A stretch of DNA of 52,099 nt from Eubacteriales bacterium (GTDB lineage: Bacteria; Bacillota; Clostridia; Eubacteriales; Anaerofustaceae). Position numbers and translations under genes: made by a program. The notes under the pieces were generated by a model that made no database searches, was not told where the DNA came from, and worked only from the letters and a program-made list of their open reading frames with translations. Position 1 is the first letter of the stretch. The number at the start of each line of letters is the position of its first letter. Positions 17,029 through 25,538 of the stretch are shown one piece after another. The stretch spans positions 1 through 52,099 of the forward strand of contig JAIKVR010000030.1 of NCBI GenBank assembly GCA_024685545.1, given 5' to 3'.

Positions 17029-19200
17029 ATGGACGATGAAGCGCTGGAAGAGAAAAAGAAGATAGACGAAATCATCGATACAGTTAAAACGTATCATCCC
17101 GACGCTGACTGCGCCATAATAGAAAAAGCCTATCTCTTCGCGAAGGATGCCCATAACGGGCAGAAGCGCCTTTCCGGTGAAGATTATATTAACCATCCTA
17201 TCGAGATAGCAAGGATACTCTCGACCCTTCAGCTGGACGAAACGACAGTCTCGGCAGGGCTCCTGCACGACGTTGTCGAGGATACGTCCATATCGCTGGA
17301 TGATATCCGTGAGGGCTTTTCCGATGAAATTGCTTCCCTCGTGGACGGGGTGACCAAGATCAACAAGATCAAAGTTTCCGGCGAGGACGAGGAGCAGATC
17401 GAGACTTTCCGTAAAATGTTCGTTGCCATGGCCAATGACGTGAGGGTCATCATCGTTAAGCTTGCTGACAGGCTGCATAATATGAGGACACTGGCTGCGA
17501 TGACCAGAGAGAAGCAGATCAAAAAATCCAGGGAGACTCTGGATATTTTTGCTCCGATAGCTTCCCGTTTGGGTATTTACCGCATCAAATGGGAGCTGGA
17601 GGATCTGGCATTTAAATTCCTGGAACCGGAAAGATACGCTGAAGTGGTAGATCTGGTGGCCAGCGAAAGGGAAGAACGGGAAGAGTATATCAGAAGAGTA
17701 ATCGAGATACTTTCCGAGAAACTGACCAGCGAGAATATCCAGCACGATATTTCGGGACGTCCGAAGCATTACTACAGCATCTATCAGAAGATGGAGAGCG
17801 GCAAGAGTATTGACGAGATATACGACCTTATGGCGATTCGCGTCATCGTCAACAAGATCGACGACTGCTATGCCACTCTGGGGTGGGCCCACACTTTGTG
17901 GAAGCCGATCCCCGGGCGAATTAAGGACTATATAGCCATGCCCAAGGCCAATATGTACCAGAGCCTGCATACCACGGTCATGGGACCGGGCGGAAAGCCA
18001 TTTGAGATACAGATACGCACCGTTGAGATGCACATGATCGCCGAATACGGTGTTGCTGCGCACTGGAGGTATAAAGAGGGCAAGGCGGGTCCTGACGATC
18101 TGTCCGAGAAGCTCAACGGCCTGATGAATGAGATCAAGGAGCTAGAGCAGGACAGCGAGGACAGCGGAGACTTCGTTGAGAGCGTAAAGACGGACCTGTA
18201 CGATGACGAAGTCTTTATCTTTACGCCGAAGGGAAAACTCATCGAGCTGCCTGCCGGGGCTACGCCGATCGATTTTGCGTACCGTATACATACAGATGTG
18301 GGAAACAGCTGCGTCGGGTCCAAGGTGAACGGCAAGATAGTGCCTTTGACCTACAAGCTTCAGAACGGCGACAGGGTGGAAATCCTTACGAACACCTCCT
18401 CGAAAGGTCCCAGCCGTGACTGGCTGAACGTGGTGGTCTCACCTCAGGCCAGGAATAAGATTCGTGCCTTTTTCCGCAAGGCGGATAAGGAAGAGAACAT
18501 ACTGAAGGGCCGCGAGCTTTTCAAGAGGGAATGCAAGCATTTCAAGACCGAGATTACCGAGGAGATGAAGCTCAGATACGAGGATTTCATCAAATCCCGT
18601 TTCAATGTCGCAAGCTGGGATGACCTGTACGCCACGATAGGCTACGGCGGTGTAAAGGCTGGATACGTGATCCAGAGGATAAAGGCTAACTTTACCCATG
18701 ATTTCGCCGAGGAATCAGACAAGCCTGCGCTTGTTAAGGCTCCAACGAGGGAAAAAGGCGCATCCGTGCATGTGCAGGGCCATTCAGATCTTGAAGTCAC
18801 TTTCGCCAATTGCTGCAAGCCGGTACCCGGGGATCAGATCGTCGGCTTTACGACCAGGGGCAGGGGCATCACGGTGCACCGGGCGGACTGCGTGAATATC
18901 GCGAATACCAACGAGCCGAACAGGATCATTGCGGTCAACTGGATAACCGAGAACATCCAGTCCGACAGCTTTACCGCCAATATCATGATCCGCTGTCTGG
19001 ACAGGAAGAGCCTCATCGCCGATATCTCGACTATCATCGGAAACGAGGGCATCAATATATCGTCGTTCAGGACTTCCGCCTCAGGAGAAGATGAAATGAG
19101 GATGAATATTGAGATCGTCATATCATCAGTCTCCCAGGTGCAGTCGATCGTCAATAAACTTGGAAGTGTACCCAGCGTCATCGCTGTGTACAGGATATGA
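17029..19200 (+). CDS. relA: Bifunctional (p)ppGpp synthetase/hydrolase (Rel/Spo homologue)
   Basis: Makes and degrades the alarmone (p)ppGpp. 723 residues in the standard long-RSH order. The HD hydrolase is at about 35-190; H80-D81 lie in LLHDVVEDT, so hydrolysis should be intact. The synthetase at about 230-345 contains YSIYQKM, YDLMAIRVIV and MYQSLHTTVMGP. Then come TGS (about 395-455, FIFTPKGKLIELPAGATPID), a helical/zinc-finger region with CCKPVPGD, and a C-terminal ACT domain. AAGGAG precedes the ATG. It heads a compact operon with isoprenoid and phospholipid genes, and only one base separates it from uppS. Confidence 0.96.
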   Translation: MDDEALEEKKKIDEIIDTVKTYHPDADCAIIEKAYLFAKDAHNGQKRLSGEDYINHPIEIARILSTLQLDETTVSAGLLHDVVEDTSISLDDIREGFSDEIASLVDGVTKINKIKVSGEDEEQIETFRKMFVAMANDVRVIIVKLADRLHNMRTLAAMTREKQIKKSRETLDIFAPIASRLGIYRIKWELEDLAFKFLEPERYAEVVDLVASEREEREEYIRRVIEILSEKLTSENIQHDISGRPKHYYSIYQKMESGKSIDEIYDLMAIRVIVNKIDDCYATLGWAHTLWKPIPGRIKDYIAMPKANMYQSLHTTVMGPGGKPFEIQIRTVEMHMIAEYGVAAHWRYKEGKAGPDDLSEKLNGLMNEIKELEQDSEDSGDFVESVKTDLYDDEVFIFTPKGKLIELPAGATPIDFAYRIHTDVGNSCVGSKVNGKIVPLTYKLQNGDRVEILTNTSSKGPSRDWLNVVVSPQARNKIRAFFRKADKEENILKGRELFKRECKHFKTEITEEMKLRYEDFIKSRFNVASWDDLYATIGYGGVKAGYVIQRIKANFTHDFAEESDKPALVKAPTREKGASVHVQGHSDLEVTFANCCKPVPGDQIVGFTTRGRGITVHRADCVNIANTNEPNRIIAVNWITENIQSDSFTANIMIRCLDRKSLIADISTIIGNEGINISSFRTSASGEDEMRMNIEIVISSVSQVQSIVNKLGSVPSVIAVYRI

Positions 19201-19201
19201 T

Positions 19202-19912
19202 ATGGAAGAAGGAAAAATACCCAAGCATATAGCCATAATCATGGACGGCAACGGCCGCTGGGCGAAAAAACAGGGCCTCGCACGCGGCTACGGGCACAGG
19301 GAAGGCATGAAGCCGGTGAGGCGTGCTGTTGAGTTCTGCCGCAACAAAGGCATAAGCTGCCTGACGGTCTTCGCCTTTTCCACCGAAAACTGGAAGCGTC
19401 CCGCAAGCGAAGTCAATATCATCATGGGCATCCTGCGGGAATACCTGTACAGCGAGACACCGGAGCTGAACGCGAACGGGGTGAAGGTGCGTTTCATCGG
19501 GGATATCTCCGTCCTTCCGCAGGAATGCAGGGAAGCGATCTATTATTCGGAAAAGATCACTGAGAAAAATGATTCTCTCACTCTTAACATCGCATGCAAT
19601 TACGGAGGACGTGCGGATATCCTCCGGGCAGTGAAAACGCTGGCCGCAAAAGCTGTGCAGGGGGATATAGAGCCGGAAGAACTGACTGAAGATGATGTAT
19701 CTGCCGAACTGTATACCTCCGGCTGCCCGGATCCGGATATGATAATACGTACCGGCGCAGAAAAGCGCATCTCCAACTTCCTCATCTGGCAGGGGGCATA
19801 CAGTGAGTTGTATTTTACTGACAAGCTCTGGCCGGATATTACGGAAGACGATCTGGAAGAAGCTGTACAATGGTACTCAGAAAGACAGAGAAGATACGGG
19901 GGGCTTAAATAA
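19202..19912 (+). CDS. uppS: Isoprenyl transferase (undecaprenyl diphosphate synthase)
   Basis: Cis-prenyltransferase that builds the C55 lipid carrier for peptidoglycan. 236 residues: the P-loop-like HIAIIMDGNGRWA with the catalytic Asp at the N terminus, HREGMKPVRRAVEFC, TVFAFSTENWKRP, and the C-terminal RTGAEKRISNFLIWQGAYSE region are all present. The ATG at 19202 is one base after the rsh stop and gives the usual family N terminus; the frame is open further upstream but only inside rsh. Translation probably couples to rsh. Confidence 0.96.
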   Translation: MEEGKIPKHIAIIMDGNGRWAKKQGLARGYGHREGMKPVRRAVEFCRNKGISCLTVFAFSTENWKRPASEVNIIMGILREYLYSETPELNANGVKVRFIGDISVLPQECREAIYYSEKITEKNDSLTLNIACNYGGRADILRAVKTLAAKAVQGDIEPEELTEDDVSAELYTSGCPDPDMIIRTGAEKRISNFLIWQGAYSELYFTDKLWPDITEDDLEEAVQWYSERQRRYGGLK

Positions 19913-20703
19913 TGAAGCAGAGAATTATTACTGCATCCTGGATCATCGCAATAATCGTAGGAGCATATTTTTTAGGGAAGACAGCGCTGACTGTACTTCT
20001 GGCGGTTATTTCCCTGGGAGCGGCTTATGAACTCAGCAGGTTACTGACCGAAAGTAACAATCCCGTAAAGAATCCCGCCCTTATCCTTGCGAATCTTGCC
20101 GTCCTGACAGCTGCATATTTTGCTCCGCGTTATCTCTTCGACGTTTACGCAGCCGCTACGCTGATCCTCTTCTCGGCTGAAATGATGGTCAAAGAGCCTC
20201 ACGCCGACAGGTGCGCGATCATGGTCTGGGGTCTCACATACACAGGGCTGTTCATGGCACTGGGAATCCGTCTCTTGCTCCACGAGCAGGGATACTACGT
20301 TATAATCCCGGCGGCGCTCTCCTGCGCGTCCTGCGACAACGCTGCGTATCTTGTCGGATGTGCTTTCGGGAAGCATAAACTCACTCCGATCAGCCCGCAT
20401 AAGACGGTCGAAGGTGCTATCGGAGGATTCTTCGGCGGTTATATTGTCTTCGCCGCCAGCTACTTTTTCGCCGGTCAGGCCGACATCCCCAATAAGATGC
20501 TGTTCTATTTTGCCGGAGCCGTCATTTTCGGTATCATCGGGCAGTTTGGTGATCTGGCTGCTTCCATCGTAAAACGTAAATACGGCGTAAAGGATTACGG
20601 AACTGTCTTTCCGGGCCACGGCGGTTTTCTTGACCGGTTCGATTCCTATCTGTTCGCATTCGCCGCGGCTTATGTTTATGCCGACATATTTATGGGATTA
20701 TAA
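19912..20703 (+). CDS. cdsA: Phosphatidate cytidylyltransferase
   Basis: Makes CDP-diacylglycerol, the branch point for phosphatidylglycerol and other phospholipids. 263 residues with about eight hydrophobic segments and the C-terminal family signature running SIVKRKYGVKDYG then FPGHGGFLDRFDS. The start ATG shares its A with the uppS stop codon (19910-19912). In most Bacillota dxr follows cdsA; here rseP follows directly. Confidence 0.95.
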   Translation: MKQRIITASWIIAIIVGAYFLGKTALTVLLAVISLGAAYELSRLLTESNNPVKNPALILANLAVLTAAYFAPRYLFDVYAAATLILFSAEMMVKEPHADRCAIMVWGLTYTGLFMALGIRLLLHEQGYYVIIPAALSCASCDNAAYLVGCAFGKHKLTPISPHKTVEGAIGGFFGGYIVFAASYFFAGQADIPNKMLFYFAGAVIFGIIGQFGDLAASIVKRKYGVKDYGTVFPGHGGFLDRFDSYLFAFAAAYVYADIFMGL

Positions 20704-20727
20704 GCAAATCATATACAAGAGGTCTAC

Positions 20728-21747
20728 ATGAATACGATATTAACGATACTGGTCTCACTCCTGATTTTCGGATTTCTGATAATGACTCATGAGCTGGGAC
20801 ATTTTATCGCGGCCAGAAAATGCGGCGTGACCGTAGAGGAATTCTCCGCGGGAATGGGTCCGCTGATCGCCCAGAAAAAGATAAAAGGCACGGATTTCTC
20901 CCTGAGAGCGCTGCCAATCGGCGGATTCTGCAAAATGAAAGGTGAGGACGAGGACGATGACTCGCAGGGATCCCTGTATTCCGCTTCTCCCTTGAAACGA
21001 ATTATAATACTGCTTTCCGGAGCAACCATGAATCTGCTTACCGCAGCGGTGCTCTTTTTCGCGATCTACTGCATGACAGGCACAGACCCGACCACGACCC
21101 TTGCAAAGATTACTCCAGGCTCTCCCGCGGCAATAGCGGGCCTGGAAGTGGGTGACACCATCATCTCTATCAATTCTACGGTGATCAATGAATGGGACGA
21201 TATAACCGCTCTGGTGAGGGACGGTGAAGGCGGGAAAGTGACCGTCGTAGTCAGAAAAGCAGACGGGACGGAAAGATCCTACGATATGGTCCCGGAATAC
21301 AGTCCGGAGGATGACGCCTACCTCATAGGCATCACTCCCGTGATCAAGACGAATGCTTTGAAGGCGCTGGGAATGGGAATCTCAATGGTGGGCACTTATA
21401 TCGTGCTCATCTGTCAGGTCTTCGGCCGGTTGTTCTCCGGTAAGGCCGGACTGGAGGTATTCTCCGGACCGGTAGGGGCAGCCGCGGTCATAGGGGAATA
21501 TATGAATTACGGTATAACCTATATTCTTTCCATCGCCGCGTCCATCGCGGTATCCCTGGGATTCTTCAACCTGCTGCCCATCCCTGCCCTTGACGGCAGC
21601 CGCGCGCTTTTCGCGTTATATGAACTTATATTCAAAAAACATATAGACCGCAAGACAGAGGGCATAATACATACCGTAGGATTCATAATCCTGATGGCTT
21701 TCGGCCTGCTTATCACCTTCAGGGATATAGTAAACCTCAGAAAATGA
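20728..21747 (+). CDS. rseP: Site-2 zinc metalloprotease RseP (RIP family)
   Basis: Intramembrane protease that cuts anti-sigma factors and signal-peptide remnants. 339 residues. The active-site HELGH is at residues 21-25 in the first helix. A single PDZ domain occupies about 105-185 (PGSPAAIAGLEVGDTIISIN). The third catalytic residue is in FNLLPIPALDGSR near 285. One PDZ domain, instead of the two in E. coli, is normal for Bacillota. AGAGG precedes the ATG, and the stop overlaps the ispG start by 4 bases. Confidence 0.95.
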   Translation: MNTILTILVSLLIFGFLIMTHELGHFIAARKCGVTVEEFSAGMGPLIAQKKIKGTDFSLRALPIGGFCKMKGEDEDDDSQGSLYSASPLKRIIILLSGATMNLLTAAVLFFAIYCMTGTDPTTTLAKITPGSPAAIAGLEVGDTIISINSTVINEWDDITALVRDGEGGKVTVVVRKADGTERSYDMVPEYSPEDDAYLIGITPVIKTNALKALGMGISMVGTYIVLICQVFGRLFSGKAGLEVFSGPVGAAAVIGEYMNYGITYILSIAASIAVSLGFFNLLPIPALDGSRALFALYELIFKKHIDRKTEGIIHTVGFIILMAFGLLITFRDIVNLRK

Positions 21748-22808
21748 AAACAAGAACAATTGAAGTAGGCGGAGTGAAGATAGGCGGAGGAAATCCCGTC
21801 ACGGTGCAGTCTATGCTGACAGTTCCGCTGACAGACACCGAAAACGTCCTCAGACAGATCAGTGATCTGGAAAACGCAGGGTGTGAGATCATTCGCGGGG
21901 CTGTGCCGGACCAGGCTGCGGCCACGGCATTGAAGGAGATCATTCCCAAAATGAAGGTGCCTTTTGTGGCGGATATACACTTCAACTACCATCTGGCAAT
22001 CGCCTCTGCCGAAGCGGGAGCCGCAAAAGTGCGCATAAACCCCGGAAACATCGGGAGTGATGATAACGTCAGGAAGGTCTGCGAGTGCCTGAGGTATCAC
22101 GGCATCCCCGCACGAATCGGAGTGAACAGCGGCAGCGTGGAGAAAGATATCCTGGCCAGATACGGCGGAAAAGTGACAGCAGAAGGCTTGGCCGAAAGCG
22201 CAGAGAAGAGCGTCAGGGCTTTCGAAAAATACGGGCTTACCGATGTCGCTGTAAGCATCAAGGCTACAGACGTTCCGATGACCATAGAGGCCAACCGTGT
22301 ATTTTCCGCCCGTTATGACAACCCGCTTCATATCGGCATCACCGAGGCGGGTGCTGATGAAGAGGGCATGATCTACTCGGCCGTAGGGATAGGATCCATG
22401 CTGATGGAAGGCATCGGGGACACGATAAGAGTCTCTCTCACAGGCGACCCCGTGAATGAGGTGCGCGTCGGCAGAGAGATACTGAGGGCATGCGGCTTAA
22501 GGCACGAAGGAGTTCGGGTCATTTCCTGCCCGACCTGCGCCCGTACGGATGCAGACACCCTTTCCATGGTGCATATCATAAAAAAGAGGACTAAGGATAT
22601 CACAACGCCAATGACCGTGGCAGTGATGGGCTGTGTGGTCAATGGCCCGGGAGAGAGCAAACAAGCCGATATCGGAGTAGCGTGCACTGGCAGCCGTGGA
22701 GTGATCTTCAGAAAAGGCGAGATATTCAAAACCGTAAGCAGGGATGAGATTGTGCCGCTGCTTCTGAAAGAGATCTTCGAAATTGAAAAAGAAAAAAACG
22801 CGCTGTAG
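21744..22808 (+). CDS. ispG: (E)-4-hydroxy-3-methylbut-2-enyl-diphosphate synthase
   Basis: Penultimate iron-sulfur enzyme of the MEP isoprenoid pathway (MEcPP to HMBPP). 354 residues with the barrel signature VRINPGNIG and the three cluster cysteines in SCPTCAR and GCVVNGPGE. Starts inside the rseP stop (ATGA). It ends the five-gene operon. The last codons (Lys-rich, GAAAAAGAAAAAAACGCG) also form part of a terminator for the opposite strand. Confidence 0.96.
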   Translation: MKTRTIEVGGVKIGGGNPVTVQSMLTVPLTDTENVLRQISDLENAGCEIIRGAVPDQAAATALKEIIPKMKVPFVADIHFNYHLAIASAEAGAAKVRINPGNIGSDDNVRKVCECLRYHGIPARIGVNSGSVEKDILARYGGKVTAEGLAESAEKSVRAFEKYGLTDVAVSIKATDVPMTIEANRVFSARYDNPLHIGITEAGADEEGMIYSAVGIGSMLMEGIGDTIRVSLTGDPVNEVRVGREILRACGLRHEGVRVISCPTCARTDADTLSMVHIIKKRTKDITTPMTVAVMGCVVNGPGESKQADIGVACTGSRGVIFRKGEIFKTVSRDEIVPLLLKEIFEIEKEKNAL

Positions 22809-22818
22809 AATACAGCGC
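22792..22818 (-). terminator. Minus-strand terminator overlapping the ispG 3' end
   Basis: GCGCTGTA (22800-22807), GAA loop, TACAGCGC (22811-22818). Read on the minus strand it is followed by seven T (22792-22798), which encode lysines of ispG on the other strand. It would stop transcription coming from the EPSPS-like gene. Confidence 0.75.
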
Positions 22819-22895
22819 ATGATGACAACCCAATATAAAAAAGCAAGATTATTTACATAGCGGGATCCGGATGGACATCTGAGATCTTGTAATCG

Positions 22896-22926
22896 CGGAA
22901 AGCATCGTTATTCCGTTGTTTTTATT
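22896..22926 (+). terminator. Possible terminator of the ispG operon
   Basis: CGGAA, 10-base loop, TTCCG, then TTGTTTTTATT. The short stem makes it weak. It overlaps the 3' end of the converging gene. Confidence 0.4.
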
Positions 22927-23561
22927 ATATCCGCGTTGCCTCCGTAGTCGGCAAAATGCTGCCAGAAACCGGGGAAAGCTTCGTCCATGGTCTGTGCGTA
23001 GGAAACAGAGATCGGATCGGCGCTGATATAGGACAGAGGAAGAGCCGCCGCCGCGATGCGCCAGTCGCCGCCTGTGTCGATGATCCCTCCCGGCAGCTTT
23101 TTCCCTCCCGCCAGCCCTTTTATCATCAGCCTGTCATAAAGTGCCGCGCAGTCCGCTCCGGCGTCCTGAGCCATCTGACATGTGAGCCTGAATATTTCCC
23201 GGGAATTATTGCCGGGCTTTTCCATGGATATGCAGCAGGCGTCAGTACTGCGTGCGCAGAGTGCCGTGAGGATCGGCATCAGATGCGGCATCTCCGACAT
23301 ATCAGCTGCAACGCTCTTGACCCTTCCGGTCAGCGCGATCCCCTTCAGCCGGGTAATGCAGGAAAGCCCCGCATTCTCCGCCAGAGATATAAAGCGGGCG
23401 CACCAGTGAGATCTCTCCGTGATGTCAGTTACGATCAGATCAGGGTTATAGATGGACAGAGAGAGCCAGAGGGCGCATATCACTTCGTCCTTTTCCGGGT
23501 CTCCGGTCACTTCAGGGCGTACCCAGCCCTTCAGCCTGCCACCGCCGATGTGCAGAATCAT
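22908..23561 (-). CDS. EPSP-synthase-like protein, C-terminal half only
   Basis: 217 residues. The order of motifs follows domain II of EPSP synthase (AroA). HIGGGRLKGWVRPEVTGDPE matches the IEGG..G....V.GD start. LTGRVKSVAADMSEMPHLMP matches the segment holding the catalytic Asp (D313 in E. coli), here His93. IDTGGDWRIAAAALPL matches ..YNDHRMAM, with DHR changed to DWR. MDEAFPGFW matches the final ..K.FPDYF. There is no N-terminal half, and key catalytic positions are replaced, so 5-enolpyruvylshikimate-3-phosphate synthesis is unlikely. AAAGGAGG 5 bases before the ATG at 23561 fixes the start. The frame is clean and has its own -10, which argues for a repurposed protein rather than a relic. 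Divergent from the next gene. Confidence 0.72.
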   Translation of the reverse strand: MILHIGGGRLKGWVRPEVTGDPEKDEVICALWLSLSIYNPDLIVTDITERSHWCARFISLAENAGLSCITRLKGIALTGRVKSVAADMSEMPHLMPILTALCARSTDACCISMEKPGNNSREIFRLTCQMAQDAGADCAALYDRLMIKGLAGGKKLPGGIIDTGGDWRIAAAALPLSYISADPISVSYAQTMDEAFPGFWQHFADYGGNADIIKTTE

Positions 23562-23580
23562 GGCCGCCTCCTTTAGCTTC

Positions 23581-23635
23581 ATTATAGCAGAACCTATGTT
23601 CACTGCTGTAGAAAAAGAAGCTTTTGTGCTATAAT
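23581..23635. promoter_or_regulatory. Divergent promoters between the EPSPS-like and PLC-like genes
   Basis: TATAAT on the minus strand at 23581-23586, serving the EPSPS-like gene with a very short leader, and an extended -10 TGTGCTATAAT ending at 23635 on the plus strand, serving the PLC-like gene. No clear -35 boxes. The two transcripts start about 65 bases apart, so one regulator could act on both. Confidence 0.55.
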
Positions 23636-23659
23636 AATAAACATTCTGCGAGGTTCACT

Positions 23660-24436
23660 ATGCCAACTGTATGTATCAATTATGAATGCGCAGCGAAAGC
23701 TGCCACATTAATCAGAGAGGATGATATCAGGAAGAACTGTGAGGAGCACAGCGCCTTGTTTGCACTGGGGGCCGTAGGTCCTGACATTTTCGGTTTCTAC
23801 GATGTGTACGCACGAGAGAAGGATAAATGGATCGCTTCACTGGTGAGCTCGGTATCCTCCGCCCTGCCGGATTTTCTTTCATTCGCTTCAGATTATGCCG
23901 GAAAGCTGCCGCTGACTGAAAGGAAAGCCGCTGCGGCGTATATCGGCGGCATATACGTTTACTTTGAGGTAAAGAGGCAGGTCTATCCATATCTTGCGAG
24001 TCTGAGCTTAAAGGACAGCAGGAAAGAGGAAATCGTGCCTTCTGATTATACCTGCGTCACGGCAGACGTCACATTCAGCCGGCCCGATGAGGTCAGCAGA
24101 TTCCTTAACGGCATTCCAGCCTCAGACCTGGATGTCATATCTGCGCTGTACTGCAAGTTCTTTGAAAAGACCCGCAGGGAGATCATTCCCGATGGAATGC
24201 TTATGTCCGCAGTCGAAAGGCTCTCGGAAGCCCTGACGAAAAAACGCCCGCCCATAGGCGCCAAAGGTGAATACTATTATGCATCGGCAGGAGCGGATGA
24301 AGCGATGCTCAACGAAGCCAGGGAAAAATGGCAGGATCCTTTCGGAGGTTCGGGATTCTCAATGCTCTCGTTAGGTGATCTCGTGAGGTACGCTGCTAAA
24401 GACGCAAGCGTGTGGATAGAGAGACATGCGCTGTGA
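23660..24436 (+). CDS. Zinc-dependent phospholipase C-like protein lacking the metal histidines
   Basis: 258 residues. The N terminus (MPTVCINYECAAKAATLI, then HSALFALGAVGPDIFGFYD at about 30-48) resembles the 'zinc dependent phospholipase C family' proteins of Clostridia, whose members begin with HxxF and have LGxxGPDI. In that family a later helix carries metal ligands in a CHFALDSTCHPY-like stretch; here it reads VYFEVKRQVYPYL and the early His is Asn7. So zinc binding is probably lost. ATG at 23660 follows GCGAGG. No signal peptide is visible. The family call is by eye; function unknown. Confidence 0.62.
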   Translation: MPTVCINYECAAKAATLIREDDIRKNCEEHSALFALGAVGPDIFGFYDVYAREKDKWIASLVSSVSSALPDFLSFASDYAGKLPLTERKAAAAYIGGIYVYFEVKRQVYPYLASLSLKDSRKEEIVPSDYTCVTADVTFSRPDEVSRFLNGIPASDLDVISALYCKFFEKTRREIIPDGMLMSAVERLSEALTKKRPPIGAKGEYYYASAGADEAMLNEAREKWQDPFGGSGFSMLSLGDLVRYAAKDASVWIERHAL

Positions 24437-24485
24437 TTGAACCGGTATATTGTGGTGTTTCGGGGAGATTGGGCGATAATTTTGA

Positions 24486-24515
24486 TTGACAAGACAGTGG
24501 GTGCGATGATAAAAT
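24486..24515 (+). promoter_or_regulatory. Promoter of the str operon
   Basis: TTGACA (24486-24491), 18-base spacer, TAAAAT (24510-24515), about 60 bases before rpsL. Confidence 0.65.
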
Positions 24516-24516
24516 G

Positions 24517-24543
24517 AAGCGTCTGAAACAGGCGCTTATTTTT
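24517..24543 (+). terminator. Terminator-like hairpin at the str operon start
   Basis: AAGCGTCTG, AAA loop, CAGGCGCTT (one G-U pair), then ATTTTT. It most simply terminates the upstream PLC-like gene, but it begins two bases after the rpsL -10 box. A competing stem GGCGC (24531-24535) with GCGCC (24546-24550) is also possible. Confidence 0.6.
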
Positions 24544-24575
24544 ATGCGCCTAAATAAGACGGAAAGGAGGACAGC

Positions 24576-24953
24576 ATGCCGACTATAAATCAGATCATCC
24601 GTAAGGGAAGACATGATATGGTCTCCAAGACAAAGACGCCGGCTCTGAACCACAATCCCCAGAAGAGGGGCGTGTGTACTGTCGTCAGGACAGCTACGCC
24701 GAAGAAGCCGAACTCCGCAATGAGAAAGATATGCAGGGTCAGACTTACCAGTGGTATCGAGGTCACGGCTTACATTCCCGGTATCGGACACAACCTTCAG
24801 GAACACAGCGTTGTGATGATCAAAGGCGGAAGGGTCAGGGATCTGCCTGGTGTCCGTTACAAGGTCATCCGCGGCAAACTGGACGCTACTGGAGTTGCGA
24901 ACAGGATGAAGGGAAGAAGCAAGTACGGAGCCAAGAGACCAAAGGCGAAATAA
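24576..24953 (+). CDS. rpsL: 30S ribosomal protein S12
   Basis: 125 residues, with the universally conserved TPKKPNSA and [13 protein letters not shown] segments of the decoding site. The lysines that are changed in streptomycin-resistant mutants are wild type. AAAGGAGG precedes the ATG. First gene of the str operon; rpoBC are not upstream here, unlike in many Bacillota. Confidence 0.98.
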   Translation: MPTINQIIRKGRHDMVSKTKTPALNHNPQKRGVCTVVRTATPKKPNSAMRKICRVRLTSGIEVTAYIPGIGHNLQEHSVVMIKGGRVRDLPGVRYKVIRGKLDATGVANRMKGRSKYGAKRPKAK

Positions 24954-25061
24954 GAAAATTTGTGAGTTTATATTATCACTTTTGATATATAAAAGCACAG
25001 ACGGCAGGATCAGACCTGTCGAGTACCCACGAATGAATACTATAAACAGGAGGGAAGCAAA

Positions 25062-25532
25062 GTGCCGAGAAAAGGATCGGTCCCCAAAAGGGAAGTACTG
25101 CCGGATCCGATATATGGCAGTACAGTCGTCGCCAAGCTGATAAACAACATCATGCTGGACGGCAACAAGGGAACCGCACAGAAGATAGTTTACGGCGCAT
25201 TTGACATCATCTCGGAGAAAACAGGAAAAGACCCGTTGGAAGCTTTCTCCGAAGCGATGAACAATGTGATGCCCGTTCTGGAGGTCAAGGCCAGGAGAGT
25301 CGGAGGATCCACATACCAGGTTCCTCTGGAAGTATCTCCCGCAAGGCGCCAGACCCTCGGACTGCGCTGGCTGGTGAACTTCGCCAGAAACCGCAGCGAG
25401 AGAACGATGACACAGAGACTGGCGGGCGAATTGATGGATGCCATGAATAACACCGGCAATACCGTCAAGAGAAAGGAAGACGCGCACAGAATGGCGGAAG
25501 CCAACAAGGCTTTTGCACATTATAAGTGGTAA
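25062..25532 (+). CDS. rpsG: 30S ribosomal protein S7
   Basis: 156 residues, beginning [19 protein letters not shown] and containing [20 protein letters not shown] and the family's GLRWLV segment. It nucleates assembly of the 30S head. The start is GTG at 25062 with AGGAGGG 7 bases upstream. A 108-base gap without visible terminator separates it from rpsL. Confidence 0.98.
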   Translation: MPRKGSVPKREVLPDPIYGSTVVAKLINNIMLDGNKGTAQKIVYGAFDIISEKTGKDPLEAFSEAMNNVMPVLEVKARRVGGSTYQVPLEVSPARRQTLGLRWLVNFARNRSERTMTQRLAGELMDAMNNTGNTVKRKEDAHRMAEANKAFAHYKW

Positions 25533-25538
25533 CAACCA

